The position numbers and the translations under genes are program-made. From assembly GCF_011764425.1 (NCBI RefSeq), contig NZ_BLPF01000003.1:310001-374000 (forward strand): a DNA stretch of 64,000 bases, in the 5' to 3' direction. Source of the DNA: Phytohabitans houttuyneae (GTDB lineage: Bacteria; Actinomycetota; Actinomycetes; Mycobacteriales; Micromonosporaceae). The first letter of the stretch is position 1. Each line of letters starts with the position of its first letter. This document shows, piece by piece, positions 43,137-52,949 of this stretch. The notes under the pieces were generated by a model. That model saw only the letters and a list, made by a program, of their open reading frames with translations. It was not told the origin of the DNA and did no database searches.

Positions 43137-44327
43137 TCAGCCACCGGTGAGCGAGGCGAGCTGGGACTTGGCCCACTCGGTCGGCACGAACGCGCCGCCG
43201 GTGACCGTGTTGATGGAGATGAAGTCCGGCTTGAGTCCACTGTGGTCGGTGGCCGAGTAGGCGTAGGTGCCGTTGGGGGTGAGCAGCCGCAGCCCTTCCA
43301 GTGCGGCGCGTACCTCGGTGCGCTCGGTGCCGCCGGCCGCCTCGACCGCCGCGACGAGCAGCTTGACCGCGCTGTACCCGTCCTGCGCGAACTGCGGCGG
43401 CGCGTAGCCGTACTTCTGGGTGAACGCGGTGGTCAGCTCGTCGACCGCCTCCCGCTGCTTGCCCGCCGGCAGGTGGGGGCCGACGACGCCGATCGAGCTG
43501 GAGACGGTGACGCCTTCGGCGGCCGCGCCGGCGGGGTCGAGGAACAGCTTGCTGGCCTGCGCTCCGGTCAGCATGAGCGGGATGTCGAGGCCGGCCGTCG
43601 CGTACCCCTTGGTGAACGCGACCGCGGGCGGGCCGGTGGCCCACACGGTCAGTGCCTGCGCCCCGGACGTGCGCACGTGGGCGTAGACCGCGCCGAACTC
43701 GGTGGCCGTGGTCTGGAACTCCTCGGTGGCGACCAGGTTTACGCCGTAGCCGCCGGCCTTGTCCCGCATGCCCTTGAAGCCGGCGACGGCGTACGAGCTG
43801 CGGGTGTCGTAGGCGACGGCGACCTTCGTGATGCCGGTCGCCTTGTAGTACTGCAGCATCCGCTCGGCGTACGTGGCTGAGGTCGCGGGCACCACGAACA
43901 CGTACGGATGGACCGGGTTGACCTGCTCGTCGGCCGGGGTGAGCGACAGGTAGGGGATCTGCTCGCGGTCGACGAGGGGGATGGTCGCCAGCGCCGAGTT
44001 GGAGAACGGCGACCCGATGATCGCGTCGGAGCGCTCCTTGAGCTGGTTGAAGGCGAGTACGGACTGGTCCGGCTGGCTCTTGTCGTCCAGCACGGTCAGC
44101 TCTATCTTGCGGCCGAGCACGCCGCCGGCGCCGTTGATCCGCTCGACCGCCAGCTCGACGGACTTCTTGTTTTCCGTGCCGAGCGCGGAGTAGTTGCCGG
44201 TGAGCGAGACGATCTGCCCGACCCGGATCGGCCCGTCACCGCCGGCGGAGCCGGAGTCGTCGCCGCAGGCGGTGGCGAGGGTGGTGGCGAGGGTGAGTGT
44301 GGCGAGAAGCGGCATGTATCTGCGCAC
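43137..44327 (-). CDS. Liv-type substrate-binding lipoprotein
   Basis: 396 residues from GTG 44327. The lipobox is TACG (TLATACGDDSGS). The periplasmic-binding fold type I follows: IRVGQIVSLTGNYSALGTEN, VERINGAGGVLGRKIEL, IIGSPFSNSALATIPLV and the C-terminal YAYSATDHSGLKPDF. It is the first gene of the nine-gene operon and faces the PaaX gene. Its ligand would define the pathway. The fold also binds aromatic acids, dicarboxylates and amides in related systems. Confidence 0.9.
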   Translation of the reverse strand: MRRYMPLLATLTLATTLATACGDDSGSAGGDGPIRVGQIVSLTGNYSALGTENKKSVELAVERINGAGGVLGRKIELTVLDDKSQPDQSVLAFNQLKERSDAIIGSPFSNSALATIPLVDREQIPYLSLTPADEQVNPVHPYVFVVPATSATYAERMLQYYKATGITKVAVAYDTRSSYAVAGFKGMRDKAGGYGVNLVATEEFQTTATEFGAVYAHVRTSGAQALTVWATGPPAVAFTKGYATAGLDIPLMLTGAQASKLFLDPAGAAAEGVTVSSSIGVVGPHLPAGKQREAVDELTTAFTQKYGYAPPQFAQDGYSAVKLLVAAVEAAGGTERTEVRAALEGLRLLTPNGTYAYSATDHSGLKPDFISINTVTGGAFVPTEWAKSQLASLTGG

Positions 44328-44429
44328 GAGTACCTCCCAGTACTACGAGTGCGCGGGCCGTGGGGGCGGCCGACTCGCACCGCCGATGTGTGTTGCCATC
44401 TTGTTTCGGCCTGCGCTTCGACATTGAAG

Positions 44430-44467
44430 TTAGGCGTTCTTGCGGCGGCCGTCAACGATGTGCCTAA
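44430..44467. promoter_or_regulatory. Inverted repeat between the Liv operon and PaaX gene
   Basis: TTAGGC (44430-44435) and GCCTAA (44462-44467) form a 6-base inverted repeat with a 26-base spacer in the 180-base divergent gap. The stretch CCTAATATCATCTGA is the only AT-rich part. It is a candidate operator for PaaX, but short repeats like this can arise by chance. Confidence 0.3.
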
Positions 44468-44507
44468 TATCATCTGAGTCGTTACGTTGCCGTGAGGAGG
44501 CCGCCCG

Positions 44508-45311
44508 GTGCCCAGCCCTCAGTCGCTGCTGCTGATGCTGTTCGGCGACTACGTGCTGGACCGGGGCGTCTGCGTCTTCTCCGGCAGCATCATCGACGTG
44601 CTGGGCCGGCTCGGCGTCTCCGAACACGCCGCTCGTTCGACGCTGACCCGCATGGTCAACCGCGGCCTGCTGCGCCGCCAGCGCGACGGCCGCCGCATGT
44701 ACTTCGGGCTCACCCCGAGGTCGGTCGCCCTGCTGCACGACGGGCAGCACCGCGTCTGGAAGGTGGGCGCGGTCAACGACCGGTGGGACGGCACCTGGAC
44801 GCTGCTCTGCTTCTCGCTGCCCGACGCGTGGCACCGCGAGCGGCACGGCCTCCGCTCGCAGCTGGCGTGGGCCGGCTTCGGCCCGCTGCAGGGCGGCCTC
44901 TGGATCGCGCCCGGCCACGTCGAGGTCGGCGACATCGTCGGCGGCCTCGACGCCGAGGCGCAGGTGCGGGTCTTCCGGTGCCGGGCCGACGAGCTCACCG
45001 ACGTCGACCGCATGGTGCGCGACGCGTACGACCTGGACGGGCTCGCCGCCCGGTACGAGGAGTTCCTGTCCCGCTGGGGCGACGGCGGTCGGCCGCCCGC
45101 CGACCCGATCGCCGCCCGGCTGTCACTGGTGGCCGAGTGGCTGCGGGCGATCCGCCGCGACCCGCGCCTGCCGGTGCGGCACCTGCCGCCGGACTGGCCG
45201 GCCGTCCGCGCCCAGAAGGTGTTTCGCGACCTGGACGTGGCGCTCGACCCGCCGGCCCGGGCGCTGGCCGCGACGCTGCTCGACACCCGCCCGGCCCTGC
45301 CGCCGGGGTAG
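44508..45311 (+). CDS. PaaX-family transcriptional regulator
   Basis: 267 residues from GTG 44508, with GAGGAGG about 8 bases upstream. The N-terminal winged helix (SLLLMLFGDYVLDRG and LGVSEHAARSTLTRMVNRGL) and the central PaaX domain (WDGTWTLLCFSLPDAWHRER, LRSQLAWAGFGPLQGGLWIA) are clear. PaaX proteins repress CoA-thioester catabolic genes and are released by the acyl-CoA product. Divergent position and the downstream acyl-CoA synthetase make the Liv/CoA operon the likely target. Confidence 0.9.
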   Translation: MPSPQSLLLMLFGDYVLDRGVCVFSGSIIDVLGRLGVSEHAARSTLTRMVNRGLLRRQRDGRRMYFGLTPRSVALLHDGQHRVWKVGAVNDRWDGTWTLLCFSLPDAWHRERHGLRSQLAWAGFGPLQGGLWIAPGHVEVGDIVGGLDAEAQVRVFRCRADELTDVDRMVRDAYDLDGLAARYEEFLSRWGDGGRPPADPIAARLSLVAEWLRAIRRDPRLPVRHLPPDWPAVRAQKVFRDLDVALDPPARALAATLLDTRPALPPG

Positions 45312-45354
45312 GGGCGGCGCGGGCCGGCGAAGCCATCCGGGCGAGGATGGGCTG

Positions 45355-46248
45355 GTGAGTGGTGAGCCCGGGACCATGGGCGACCTCGACGAGGCGGCGG
45401 CCCTCTTCACGAGCCTGCGGCCGCGCCTGTTCGGGATCGCCTACCGCATGCTGAGCAGCGCCGCCGAGGCCGAAGACCTCGTGCAGGAGGTCTGGCTGCG
45501 CTGGCAGGGGACCGACCGCGGCGCGGTGGTCAACCCCGGCGCGTTCCTGGCGACCACCACCACCCGGCTGGCCATCAACGCGCTGCAGTCGGCGCGGGTG
45601 CGGCGCGAGACGTACATCGGGCCGTGGCTGCCCGAGCCGGTCGACACCAGCGCCGACCCGTACCTGGGCGCCGAGCGCGGCGAGGCGCTGGCCTTCGCCA
45701 CGCTGCTGCTGATGGAACGGCTCACCCCCAACGAGCGCGCCGCCTATGTGCTGCGCGAGGCGTTCGACTACCCGTATGCGCAGATCGCCGACATCCTGCG
45801 GGTGAGCGAGCCGGCCGTGCGCCAGTTGGTCAGCCGGGCGCGCAAGCACGTGACCCGGGAGCGGCGCACGCCGGCGAGCGCCGAGGCGCAGAAGGAGCTG
45901 CTGGGGACGTTCATCGCGGCCGCCCGTTCCGGCGACCTGGGCGCGCTGGAGCGGCTGTTGGCCGCCGACGTGACGAGCCTGTCCGACGGCAACGGCGCGT
46001 ACCAGGTGTCCCGGCGGCCGGTGGTGGGCGTGCCGCGCGTGTCGCGGTTTCTGGCCACGATCTCCGGCTGGTTCTGGGACGGTGTGGAGGTGCGGTGGGT
46101 CAGCGCGAACGGGCAGGCTGCCGCCGTGCTGAGCCGCGAGGGCACAACGCTCGCCGTGCTCACGGTCAGCGCCTGCGCCGAGGGCGTCGACCAGGTGCTG
46201 TGGATGGTGAACCCGGCGAAGCTCGCGGCGATCTCCGCGCCGGGCTGA
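45355..46248 (+). CDS. ECF41-type RNA polymerase sigma factor (SigJ-like)
   Basis: 297 residues. Sigma region 2 is RPRLFGIAYRMLSSAAEAED then LVQEVWLRW, and region 4 is ERAAYVLREAFDYPYAQIAD then VSEPAVRQLVSRARKHV. The C-terminal 100 residues form a SnoaL-like domain that senses a signal and modulates activity in ECF41 factors, ending WMVNPAKLAAI, close to the family's NPxKL motif. No anti-sigma gene is present, as expected for this group. The next gene is preceded by an ECF41-type promoter. Confidence 0.88.
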   Translation: MSGEPGTMGDLDEAAALFTSLRPRLFGIAYRMLSSAAEAEDLVQEVWLRWQGTDRGAVVNPGAFLATTTTRLAINALQSARVRRETYIGPWLPEPVDTSADPYLGAERGEALAFATLLLMERLTPNERAAYVLREAFDYPYAQIADILRVSEPAVRQLVSRARKHVTRERRTPASAEAQKELLGTFIAAARSGDLGALERLLAADVTSLSDGNGAYQVSRRPVVGVPRVSRFLATISGWFWDGVEVRWVSANGQAAAVLSREGTTLAVLTVSACAEGVDQVLWMVNPAKLAAISAPG

Positions 46249-46298
46249 CCGGCTGGCGCCGGTTGCCCGGCCTTCGGGTGGGAAAACCTCGCGCGGGC

Positions 46299-46325
46299 TG
46301 TCACAAGCCGGAGGGCTGTCCGGTC
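46299..46325 (+). promoter_or_regulatory. Probable ECF41-dependent promoter
   Basis: TGTCACA (46299-46305) is followed after 16 bases by GGTC (322-325), close to the published ECF41 pattern TGTCACA-N16-CGTC. It lies 51 bases upstream of the oxidoreductase ATG and right after the sigma factor gene, the usual ECF41 layout. Confidence 0.6.
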
Positions 46326-46375
46326 CTCGCTGGTACACGGGAGCGACCGACGCCCGGCGGACACGGAGGTTTGTC

Positions 46376-47131
46376 ATGAAGGTTGTGGTTATCGGCGGTA
46401 CCGGCCTGATCGGGTCGAAGGTCGTGGCCAGGCTCGGTGAGCACGGCCACGAGGCGGTGGCGGCGGCGCCGAACACCGGCGTCAACGCGCTCACCGGCGA
46501 AGGGCTCGCCGAGGCGCTGGCCGGCGCGGACGTGGTGGTCGACGTGTCGAACTCGCCGTCGTTCGAGGACGCGGCGGTGCTGGAGTTCTTTACGACCTCC
46601 ACCCGCAACCTGCTGGCGGCCGAGGCCGCGGCGAGTGTCGGGCACCACGTGGCGCTGTCGGTGGTGGGCACCGAGCGGCTGCAGCAGAGCGGCTACTTCC
46701 GGGCCAAGGCCGCCCAGGAGAAGCTGATCGAGGACGGGGCGGTTCCGTACTCGATCGTGCGCGCCACGCAGTTCTTCGAGTTTGTGAAGGCCATGGCGGA
46801 TGCGGCCGCCGAGGGGGACAGCGTCCGGTTCGCGCCGGTGCTGTTCCAGCCGATCGTGAGCGACGAGGTCGCGCAGGCGGTGGGCCGGACCGCGGTGGGC
46901 TCCCCGGTCAAGGGGATGGTCGAGGTGGCCGGGCCGGAGCAGTTCCGGATGGACAGGTTCTTCCGCGAGGCGCTGGCCTTCCGCGGCGATCCGCGCGAGG
47001 TGGTCACCGACCCGCAGGCGCGCTACTTCGGCGCCGAGGTCGGTGAGCGCACGCTGCTTCCCGGTGCGGAAGCGACGCTCGGCGAGGTCCGCTTCGGCAC
47101 CTGGCCCGGGCGGGACGGCGCGGGCAGGTAA
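46376..47131 (+). CDS. NAD(P)H-binding atypical SDR protein
   Basis: 251 residues. The N-terminal Rossmann motif VVVIGGTGLIGSKVVARL (GGxGxxG) and the NmrA/atypical-SDR pattern (ALSVVGTERLQQSGYFRAKA with Tyr and Lys, YSIVRATQFFEF) are present. Such proteins bind NAD(P)H and act as reductases or redox sensors. It is probably the direct target of the ECF41 sigma factor upstream, as in other genomes where ECF41 sits next to an oxidoreductase. Confidence 0.82.
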   Translation: MKVVVIGGTGLIGSKVVARLGEHGHEAVAAAPNTGVNALTGEGLAEALAGADVVVDVSNSPSFEDAAVLEFFTTSTRNLLAAEAAASVGHHVALSVVGTERLQQSGYFRAKAAQEKLIEDGAVPYSIVRATQFFEFVKAMADAAAEGDSVRFAPVLFQPIVSDEVAQAVGRTAVGSPVKGMVEVAGPEQFRMDRFFREALAFRGDPREVVTDPQARYFGAEVGERTLLPGAEATLGEVRFGTWPGRDGAGR

Positions 47132-47144
47132 CCCCGGTATCACT

Positions 47145-47157
47145 GTCCACTATGGAC
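47145..47157. promoter_or_regulatory. Short palindrome upstream of the LAL regulator
   Basis: GTCCA-CTA-TGGAC is a perfect 5+5 inverted repeat in the 151-base gap between the oxidoreductase and the LuxR-type gene. It is a candidate operator only; no promoter elements are clear. Confidence 0.25.
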
Positions 47158-47282
47158 TGTGGTGTGTGACCAGGTCCTGACCCGGACGACCCGCTGAAAC
47201 CTTCGACCGGATGGCCGCTTCGCCGGCCGCGACCGCCGGTCTACGGTGTGCGTGCGGTCGTGCGCGGGAAAGGGCCTGGCGG

Positions 47283-50030
47283 ATGGGGTTGACGGGTCGG
47301 GCCGCTGAGCGCGCACGGCTGGACCGGCTCGTCGCCGGGCTGGCAGACGGGATCAGCGGGGTGCTGGTGCTGCGCGGCGATGCGGGCGTCGGCAAGACCG
47401 CCCTGCTGGAGCATGCCGCCGGTCGGGCCGCCGGGGTGCGGGTCGTCCGGGTGGCCGGCCTCGAGGCGGAGGCCGGTTTTCCGTACGCGGCGCTGCACCG
47501 GCTGCTGATCCCGTTTCTGGACGGCGTCCGGAAGCTGCCCGAGGCGCAGGACCGGGCGCTGCGCGTGGCGTGCGGGCTGGCCGAAGGGCCGCCGCCGGAC
47601 CGGTTCCTGGTCGGGCTCTCGGCACTGACGCTGCTGGCCGAGGCGGCCGCGGGCGGGCCGCTGCTGTGCTGCGTGGACGACACGCAGTGGCTGGACGCCG
47701 AGTCGGTCGAGGTGCTGGCGTTCGTCGGGCGGCGCCTGCACGCCGAGGGCATCGGCATGGTCTTCGCCGCGCGGGGCGAGTTCGACGGGCTGGCCGGCCT
47801 GCCCGTGGCCGAGATCGGCGGCCTGGACGAGCCGGACGCGCTGGAGCTGCTGCGGTCGTCGGCGGCGGGCCAGATCGACCCCCGGGTCGCGGCGCGCATC
47901 GTGGCCGCGACGGGCGGCAACCCGCTCGCGCTGATCGACCTGGCGCGGGAACTGTCGGCCGACCAGCTGGCCGGTGCGCGTTCGCTGGCCGATCCGCTGC
48001 CGGTCGGCAGCCGGCTCGAGGAGCACTACCAGCGGCAGGTGCGCGGGTTGCCCGAGCCGGCCCGCCAGTGGCTGCTGCTGGCCGCGGCCGAGCCGGCCGG
48101 CGACCTCGGATACGTGGCCGCCGCGGCGACGGAGCTGGGGATCGGCGCCGACGCCAGCGGGCCCGCGGAGGAGGCGGGGCTGGTGGTGCTCCGGGCACGC
48201 ACGCGGTTTCGCCACCCGCTGGTCCGCTCCGCCGTGTACGGGGCGGCGTCGGGCGCCGAGCGCCGACGCGCGCACGCCGCACTCGCCGCCGTGACCATCC
48301 GGCCCGGCGACGGCGACCGCCGCGCCTGGCACCTGGCCGAGGCGTGCGCCGGCGTCGACGAGAGCGCCGCGTCCGCCCTGGAGGAGATGGCGGACCGGGC
48401 CGGTGCCCGCGGCGGCTACGCGGCCCGCGCGGCGTTCCTGGCCCGGGCGGTCGAGCTCACCGCGAACGGGCCGGCCCGTGCCGCCCGCCAGCTCGGCGCC
48501 GCCGAGGCCGCCTTCCGGGCGGGAGCGCCGCTGCAGGCGCGGACGCTGGCCGAGACCGCCGATCCGCGCGACGCCGTGGGGCGCGGGCGAGCCCTCATGG
48601 TCCGCGCCGGCGCACTGATCGCGCTCGGCGTGGAAGGCTCGTTCGCGCAGGCGTCGGCGATGCACGTGAGCGCGGCACAGATGTTCGGCCAGCAGGCGCC
48701 GGACCGGGCCCGCGACGCGCTGCTGAGGGCGATCGACCGGGCGATCACCGCCGAGCACCGCATCGCCGGTACCACGCCCGGCGAGATCGGCCAGATGATC
48801 AAGGAGGTGGTGGGCGACGCGGGGCCGGACACCGGCCCGGACCTGATCCTGCGCGCCTACCGCACTCTCGTGCAGGGCGGGTACGAGCAGGCCGTGCCCG
48901 ATATCCGCCGGGCCTGCGCGTACATCGTCGACCCGGAGACCGCCGACGACGACGTGCTGCGTGGCTACCTGCCGGCGGTGACGCTGAGCATGATGCTGTG
49001 GGACGCCGAGCTTCACCGCGCGGTGATCCGGCGGGCGTCCGAGGTCGCCCGCCGCACCGGCGCGCTCTGGCAGCTCGACAGCGCCCTCTACTGCGCGACG
49101 ATGGCCGAGACAAACCTGGGCAACCTGGCCGCCGCCGAGGACCTCGTCGCCGACGGCCACGAGATCCGCGCGGCGATGGGCGCGACCGACGAGGTGTGGG
49201 CGATCTACCGGCACCCGGAGCTGCTGGCCTGGCGTGCCGACCGGGACGGGCTGCCCGAGATCTTCGACGGGTCGATCCAGGCCGCCACCTGGCTCGGTAT
49301 CGGCGCGGTCGAGTCGATCGGCGGCATCGGCCACCTCGTCCTGGCCCTCGGCCACGGTGACTACGCCAAGGCCCGCGCGGTCGCGCACCGGCTCGTCGAG
49401 TCCGACACCGTCGGTGTGCACTCGCGCCTGCTTCCGCACCTCGTCGAGGCGGCGGCCCGCTCCGGTGATCGCGTGCTGGCGGCGTCGACCCTGCGAACGC
49501 TGGCCTCCCGCGCCGACGCCAGCGGCACACCGTGGGCACGCGGACTGCTGGCCCGGTCGCAGGCCCTGCTCGCGCCCGCGGACGAGGCGGAGCCGCACTT
49601 CCAGCGGGCCGTCGCCACGCTCGCCGGCACCCCGGCGCGCACCGACCACGCGTGGGCCCACCTGCTCTACGGCGAGTGGCTGCGCCGCCGCAAGCGCCGC
49701 CGGGACGCCCGCGACCACCTGCGCATCGCCCTGGCGAGTTTCGACGAGATCGGCGCCACCGCGTTCGCGGCGCGCGCCGCCCAGGAGCTGACCGCGACCG
49801 GCGAGAGCCTGGACCGCCGGACGGCCGGCGCGGCCACCGCGCTCACCGCCCAGGAGCACGCGGTCGCCCGGCTCGCGGCGGCCGGCGCCACCAACGCCGA
49901 GGTCGCCGCGCAGCTGTTCATCAGCGCCGCCACCGTCGACTACCATCTGCGCAAGGTCTTCCGGAAGCTCGGCATCGCCTCCCGCCGGCAGCTGACCGCG
50001 GTCTTCTCCGGGGTCCGCCCGCAGACCTGA
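47283..50030 (+). CDS. LAL-type LuxR regulator (AAA ATPase plus C-terminal LuxR helix-turn-helix)
   Basis: 915 residues. I chose ATG 47283 because it gives the standard start ([15 protein letters not shown]). Walker A GDAGVGKT (32-39), Walker [11 protein letters not shown], a long helical TPR-like middle, and a C-terminal LuxR helix-turn-helix ([20 protein letters not shown] then [20 protein letters not shown]). Such proteins are ATP-dependent activators of catabolic or antibiotic genes. A palindrome sits across its stop codon. The small gene at 50067 follows closely and may be a target. Confidence 0.9.
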   Translation: MGLTGRAAERARLDRLVAGLADGISGVLVLRGDAGVGKTALLEHAAGRAAGVRVVRVAGLEAEAGFPYAALHRLLIPFLDGVRKLPEAQDRALRVACGLAEGPPPDRFLVGLSALTLLAEAAAGGPLLCCVDDTQWLDAESVEVLAFVGRRLHAEGIGMVFAARGEFDGLAGLPVAEIGGLDEPDALELLRSSAAGQIDPRVAARIVAATGGNPLALIDLARELSADQLAGARSLADPLPVGSRLEEHYQRQVRGLPEPARQWLLLAAAEPAGDLGYVAAAATELGIGADASGPAEEAGLVVLRARTRFRHPLVRSAVYGAASGAERRRAHAALAAVTIRPGDGDRRAWHLAEACAGVDESAASALEEMADRAGARGGYAARAAFLARAVELTANGPARAARQLGAAEAAFRAGAPLQARTLAETADPRDAVGRGRALMVRAGALIALGVEGSFAQASAMHVSAAQMFGQQAPDRARDALLRAIDRAITAEHRIAGTTPGEIGQMIKEVVGDAGPDTGPDLILRAYRTLVQGGYEQAVPDIRRACAYIVDPETADDDVLRGYLPAVTLSMMLWDAELHRAVIRRASEVARRTGALWQLDSALYCATMAETNLGNLAAAEDLVADGHEIRAAMGATDEVWAIYRHPELLAWRADRDGLPEIFDGSIQAATWLGIGAVESIGGIGHLVLALGHGDYAKARAVAHRLVESDTVGVHSRLLPHLVEAAARSGDRVLAASTLRTLASRADASGTPWARGLLARSQALLAPADEAEPHFQRAVATLAGTPARTDHAWAHLLYGEWLRRRKRRRDARDHLRIALASFDEIGATAFAARAAQELTATGESLDRRTAGAATALTAQEHAVARLAAAGATNAEVAAQLFISAATVDYHLRKVFRKLGIASRRQLTAVFSGVRPQT

Positions 50031-50045
50031 CACAAGATGTCAGGT
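50025..50045. promoter_or_regulatory. Perfect inverted repeat across the LAL regulator stop codon
   Basis: ACCTGACA-CAAGA-TGTCAGGT is a perfect 8-base inverted repeat that contains the TGA of the regulator. It lies 21 bases before the next ATG (50067). TAGCGT at 50055-50060 could be a -10 for a leaderless transcript. The repeat could be an operator (for the LAL protein itself) or a short hairpin. Confidence 0.45.
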
Positions 50046-50066
50046 AGGTGCGCCTAGCGTGCGCGC

Positions 50067-50528
50067 ATGACGAACACCGATTTCGACTTCCTCATCGGCA
50101 GCTGGGACAGCCGCCAGCGCCGGCTCAGCAAGGTACTTGTCGGCAGTGACGAGTGGTACGAGTTCGACGCCACGCTCGACTGCCAGGTGTATCTGGACGG
50201 CAACGGCGTCTTCGACGTGCTCCGCGCGCCCGAGCGGGGCATGGAAGGGCTGACCCTGCGCCTGTACAGCCCGGACGAGAAGGTCTGGCGGATCTGGTGG
50301 GCTTCGGCCGCCAGCGGCGGGCAGCTGGACGTGCCGGTGGTCGGCCGGTTCGAGGACGGGGTGGGCGTCTTCGAGTGCGACGACACGTGGGAGGGCACCC
50401 CGATCCGGGTGCGCTACCGGTGGTCCGCAGTCGACACCCCGCACCCGCGGTGGGAGCAGGCGTTTTCCACGGACGGCGGGCAGACGTGGGAGGTCAACTG
50501 GGAGGCCACGTTCACCCGCCGCGCGTAG
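50067..50528 (+). CDS. Hypothetical protein, DUF1579-like
   Basis: 153 residues, start MTNTDFDFLIGSWDSRQRRL. The pattern of a beta-barrel with W-x-x-x-D and repeated aromatic strands (VWRIWWASAASGG, WEGTPIRVRYRWS, TWEVNWEATFTR) resembles the small lipocalin-like DUF1579 proteins. No catalytic motif. It follows the LAL regulator and precedes the Hsp70-like gene on the other strand. Function unknown. Confidence 0.65.
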   Translation: MTNTDFDFLIGSWDSRQRRLSKVLVGSDEWYEFDATLDCQVYLDGNGVFDVLRAPERGMEGLTLRLYSPDEKVWRIWWASAASGGQLDVPVVGRFEDGVGVFECDDTWEGTPIRVRYRWSAVDTPHPRWEQAFSTDGGQTWEVNWEATFTRRA

Positions 50529-50544
50529 TGGTCGAGGTCGCCGG

Positions 50545-52883
50545 TCAGGGCGCGAGGGTGAACGGGATGTCCTTGGTCCTGGCCGGCGACGGGTCGTCGT
50601 GGTTGAGCCAGCCGAGGTCGAGCAGCTGCAGGGCGTACTCGCCGGGTGCCGGCCAGGTCAGCGTGAACACCAGGTACTGACCCTTGCCCACCTCGTTGGG
50701 GTTGAGCAGGTCGATGGGGGCGTCGGTCGGCGCCTCCACGGTCTGCTTGTCCGGCAGGCGCAGGCGGAAGTTGGTGTCGTCGATGTTCTGCCCGCCCGGC
50801 CGGTCGTCGGCGCCGTGGTACTTGATGTCGGCCACGCACGCAAGGAACCGCTGGCCGTCCTTGACCTGCTGGCCGGCCTTGACGTTGTCGGCGCGGATCT
50901 CGCAGGTCGTGACCGTCATCGACAGCGCGCCGGCCCGCACGGTCTGGTTGGTCACCACCGGCTTGGGCTCCAGCGAGACGAAAGTGCCGGCCCCGTCGCT
51001 GAACGGCACCACCGCCTTGAGCTCGCCGCCCCCGCCGACGGTCAGCACCCCGGCGGACAGCTGCGACGGCGCGTCCTGGACGCGGAAGCCGAAGGTCACG
51101 TTGCTCTTGGCGTTGGCCGGCACCGACTCCGAACCCTGGGGGCTGCCCTGGAAGCTCTGGCCGTCGATGCTGAGGGACATGTCGATGCCGGGGTACACCG
51201 GGCGGTTGGTCAGGTTTTCCATCGCCGTCTTGACCAGCAGCGGCGGGTCCTGCGCGGCGTTGTAGGTCGCTTCGCCGAAGGTGATCTTGCGGCCGCCGTA
51301 CCAGACGGTCTTGTCGATCTTCGCGGTCTGCTGGGGGCACCAGGGTCGGTGTTTTCCTGCGGCTTCTGCCCGATGGTGAGGCTGTTGGGGCTGCTCGTGG
51401 GGTTGCCGCTGGAGCTGCCGCGGTTGCCGTTGCCGGTCGGGTCCTCCTCGGACAGCAGCTGGTAGGTCGTGACGCCGCCGACCGAGAGCAGCAGCACGGC
51501 CGCCGCCGCGGCGGCGATGCCCAGACCGAGCCGGCTGCGCCCGCGGCGCGGGGTGCCGGGCTTGTACGCCGGCCCGACCGGGTCGGGCCACAGCGGCATC
51601 GGCGGCCCGGACGTGGGCGCGCCACCGCCGGGCGGTGCGGAGATCGGGCTGCCGGACCCCGGGCTGGCGGACACCGGGGTGCCCGACACCGGCATCGCGG
51701 CGGCCGGAGACATCGGGGTGGCCGGGGGCGCCGACGCCGGTGACGGCGGCGGCGCGGGGTAACCCGGCGCGGGCGACATGCGCGGCGGCGCCGGGACCGG
51801 CGGTCCGCCCGGCACGGCCGAGAGGCTGCCCAGCGCCACCACCAGCTCCGGCTGCTCGATCACCGTCGGCGGCACGCCGAGGCGCTGGTGCAGCATCGTG
51901 CTGACCAGCGGGATCCGGCTCGACCCGCCGACCAGGAACAGCCCGGCGATCTGGCCGGGGGCCAGCCCCGCGCGGGCCACCGCGACCGCGGTCAGCTCCA
52001 CCGTGCGGGCCAGCCACGGCCGGGCCCGCGCCTCGAACTGCTCCCGCGTCACGTGCGCGTGCGTGTCGAACAGCGGCACGTGCACGGCCGCGGACGGCGC
52101 CCGGGACAGCTGCTCCTTGGCGGCCCGCGCGTCGTCCCACAGCGCGCGCCGCATGCGGCGCACGCCCTCGTCGCCGGAGTCGGTGAGCCGGGCCCACTGC
52201 GCGGCGTCACGCGCGGTCATCGCCTCACCCACGACCGCGACGACCTCGGCGTCGAGGTCGAGTCCGCCGACGTCGACGCCCTCGCTGGCCAGCACCTCCC
52301 ACCCCTGGTCGGGGCGGCGGCGCAGCACGCTGGTGTCGAACGTGCCGGCGCCCAGGTCGTAGACGACCAGCCCGGCGCCGGGCGGCACCGGCCGGCCGAG
52401 CACGGTGGTGAAGTAGGCCGCCGCGGCGATCGGCTCCGGCACCAGGGTCAGCGACCGCAGGCCGGCCCGCTGCGCGGCGTCCGCGAGCACGCCGCGGCGG
52501 GTGGTCGCCCAGTTTGCCGGGTAGGTGAGCACGGTCGAGCCCGGCGAACCGCCACCGACCCGGGCGGCCTCCTCCGCCACCCGCCGGAGGATCGCGGCCA
52601 GCAGCTCGGCGACCGGCAGCTCCCGGTCGCCCAGCAGCACGTTGCCGTCGTCTATCCGACGCTTCGGGTTGGGCTCGAAGCGGGTGGGGTCGATGCGCGC
52701 CGCCCGCTCCGCGTCACGCCCGGCGATCAGCGGGCGGCCCACCTCGGCGTACACCGCGGAGGAGAGCAGCGGGCTGGAATCGAAAAGCAGCTGCTGCACG
52801 CGCGCACCCTGCACCGCGAGTGCGGCGACGGTGTGCGTCGTGCCAAGGTCGACGCCGAGGCGGGAGGGTTCTATTCCGAGCAC
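50545..52883 (-). CDS. Membrane-anchored Hsp70-like protein, one frameshift
   Basis: About 779 residues after repair. The Hsp70 ATPase part has GVDLGTTHTV, VVYDLGAGTFDTSVL and FLVGGSSRIPLV, and covers about 360 residues. No peptide-binding domain follows; instead there is a Pro/Ala/Ser-rich linker of about 75 residues, one transmembrane helix (LGLGIAAAAAAVLLLSVGG) and a beta-rich extracytoplasmic part of about 250 residues. The frame breaks at the G run 51333-51337 (plus strand) and one base joins TDPGAP to QQTAKIDKTVWYGGRKITFG. GTG 52883 is chosen; GTG 52904 is also possible. The layout suggests transmembrane signalling or envelope function. A relic of a related gene lies at 35939-36105. Confidence 0.78.
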
Positions 52884-52949
52884 GCCGCCACCGTAGCGAC
52901 GCACGTCAACGCCCCATATTGGCCGGTCAGACGGTTCTGTCCAGTCTGG

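Noticed and set aside
44430-44467. Firm PaaX operator
   Set aside because: The repeat is only 6 bases with a long spacer and does not clearly match known PaaX sites, so it is listed only as a weak candidate.
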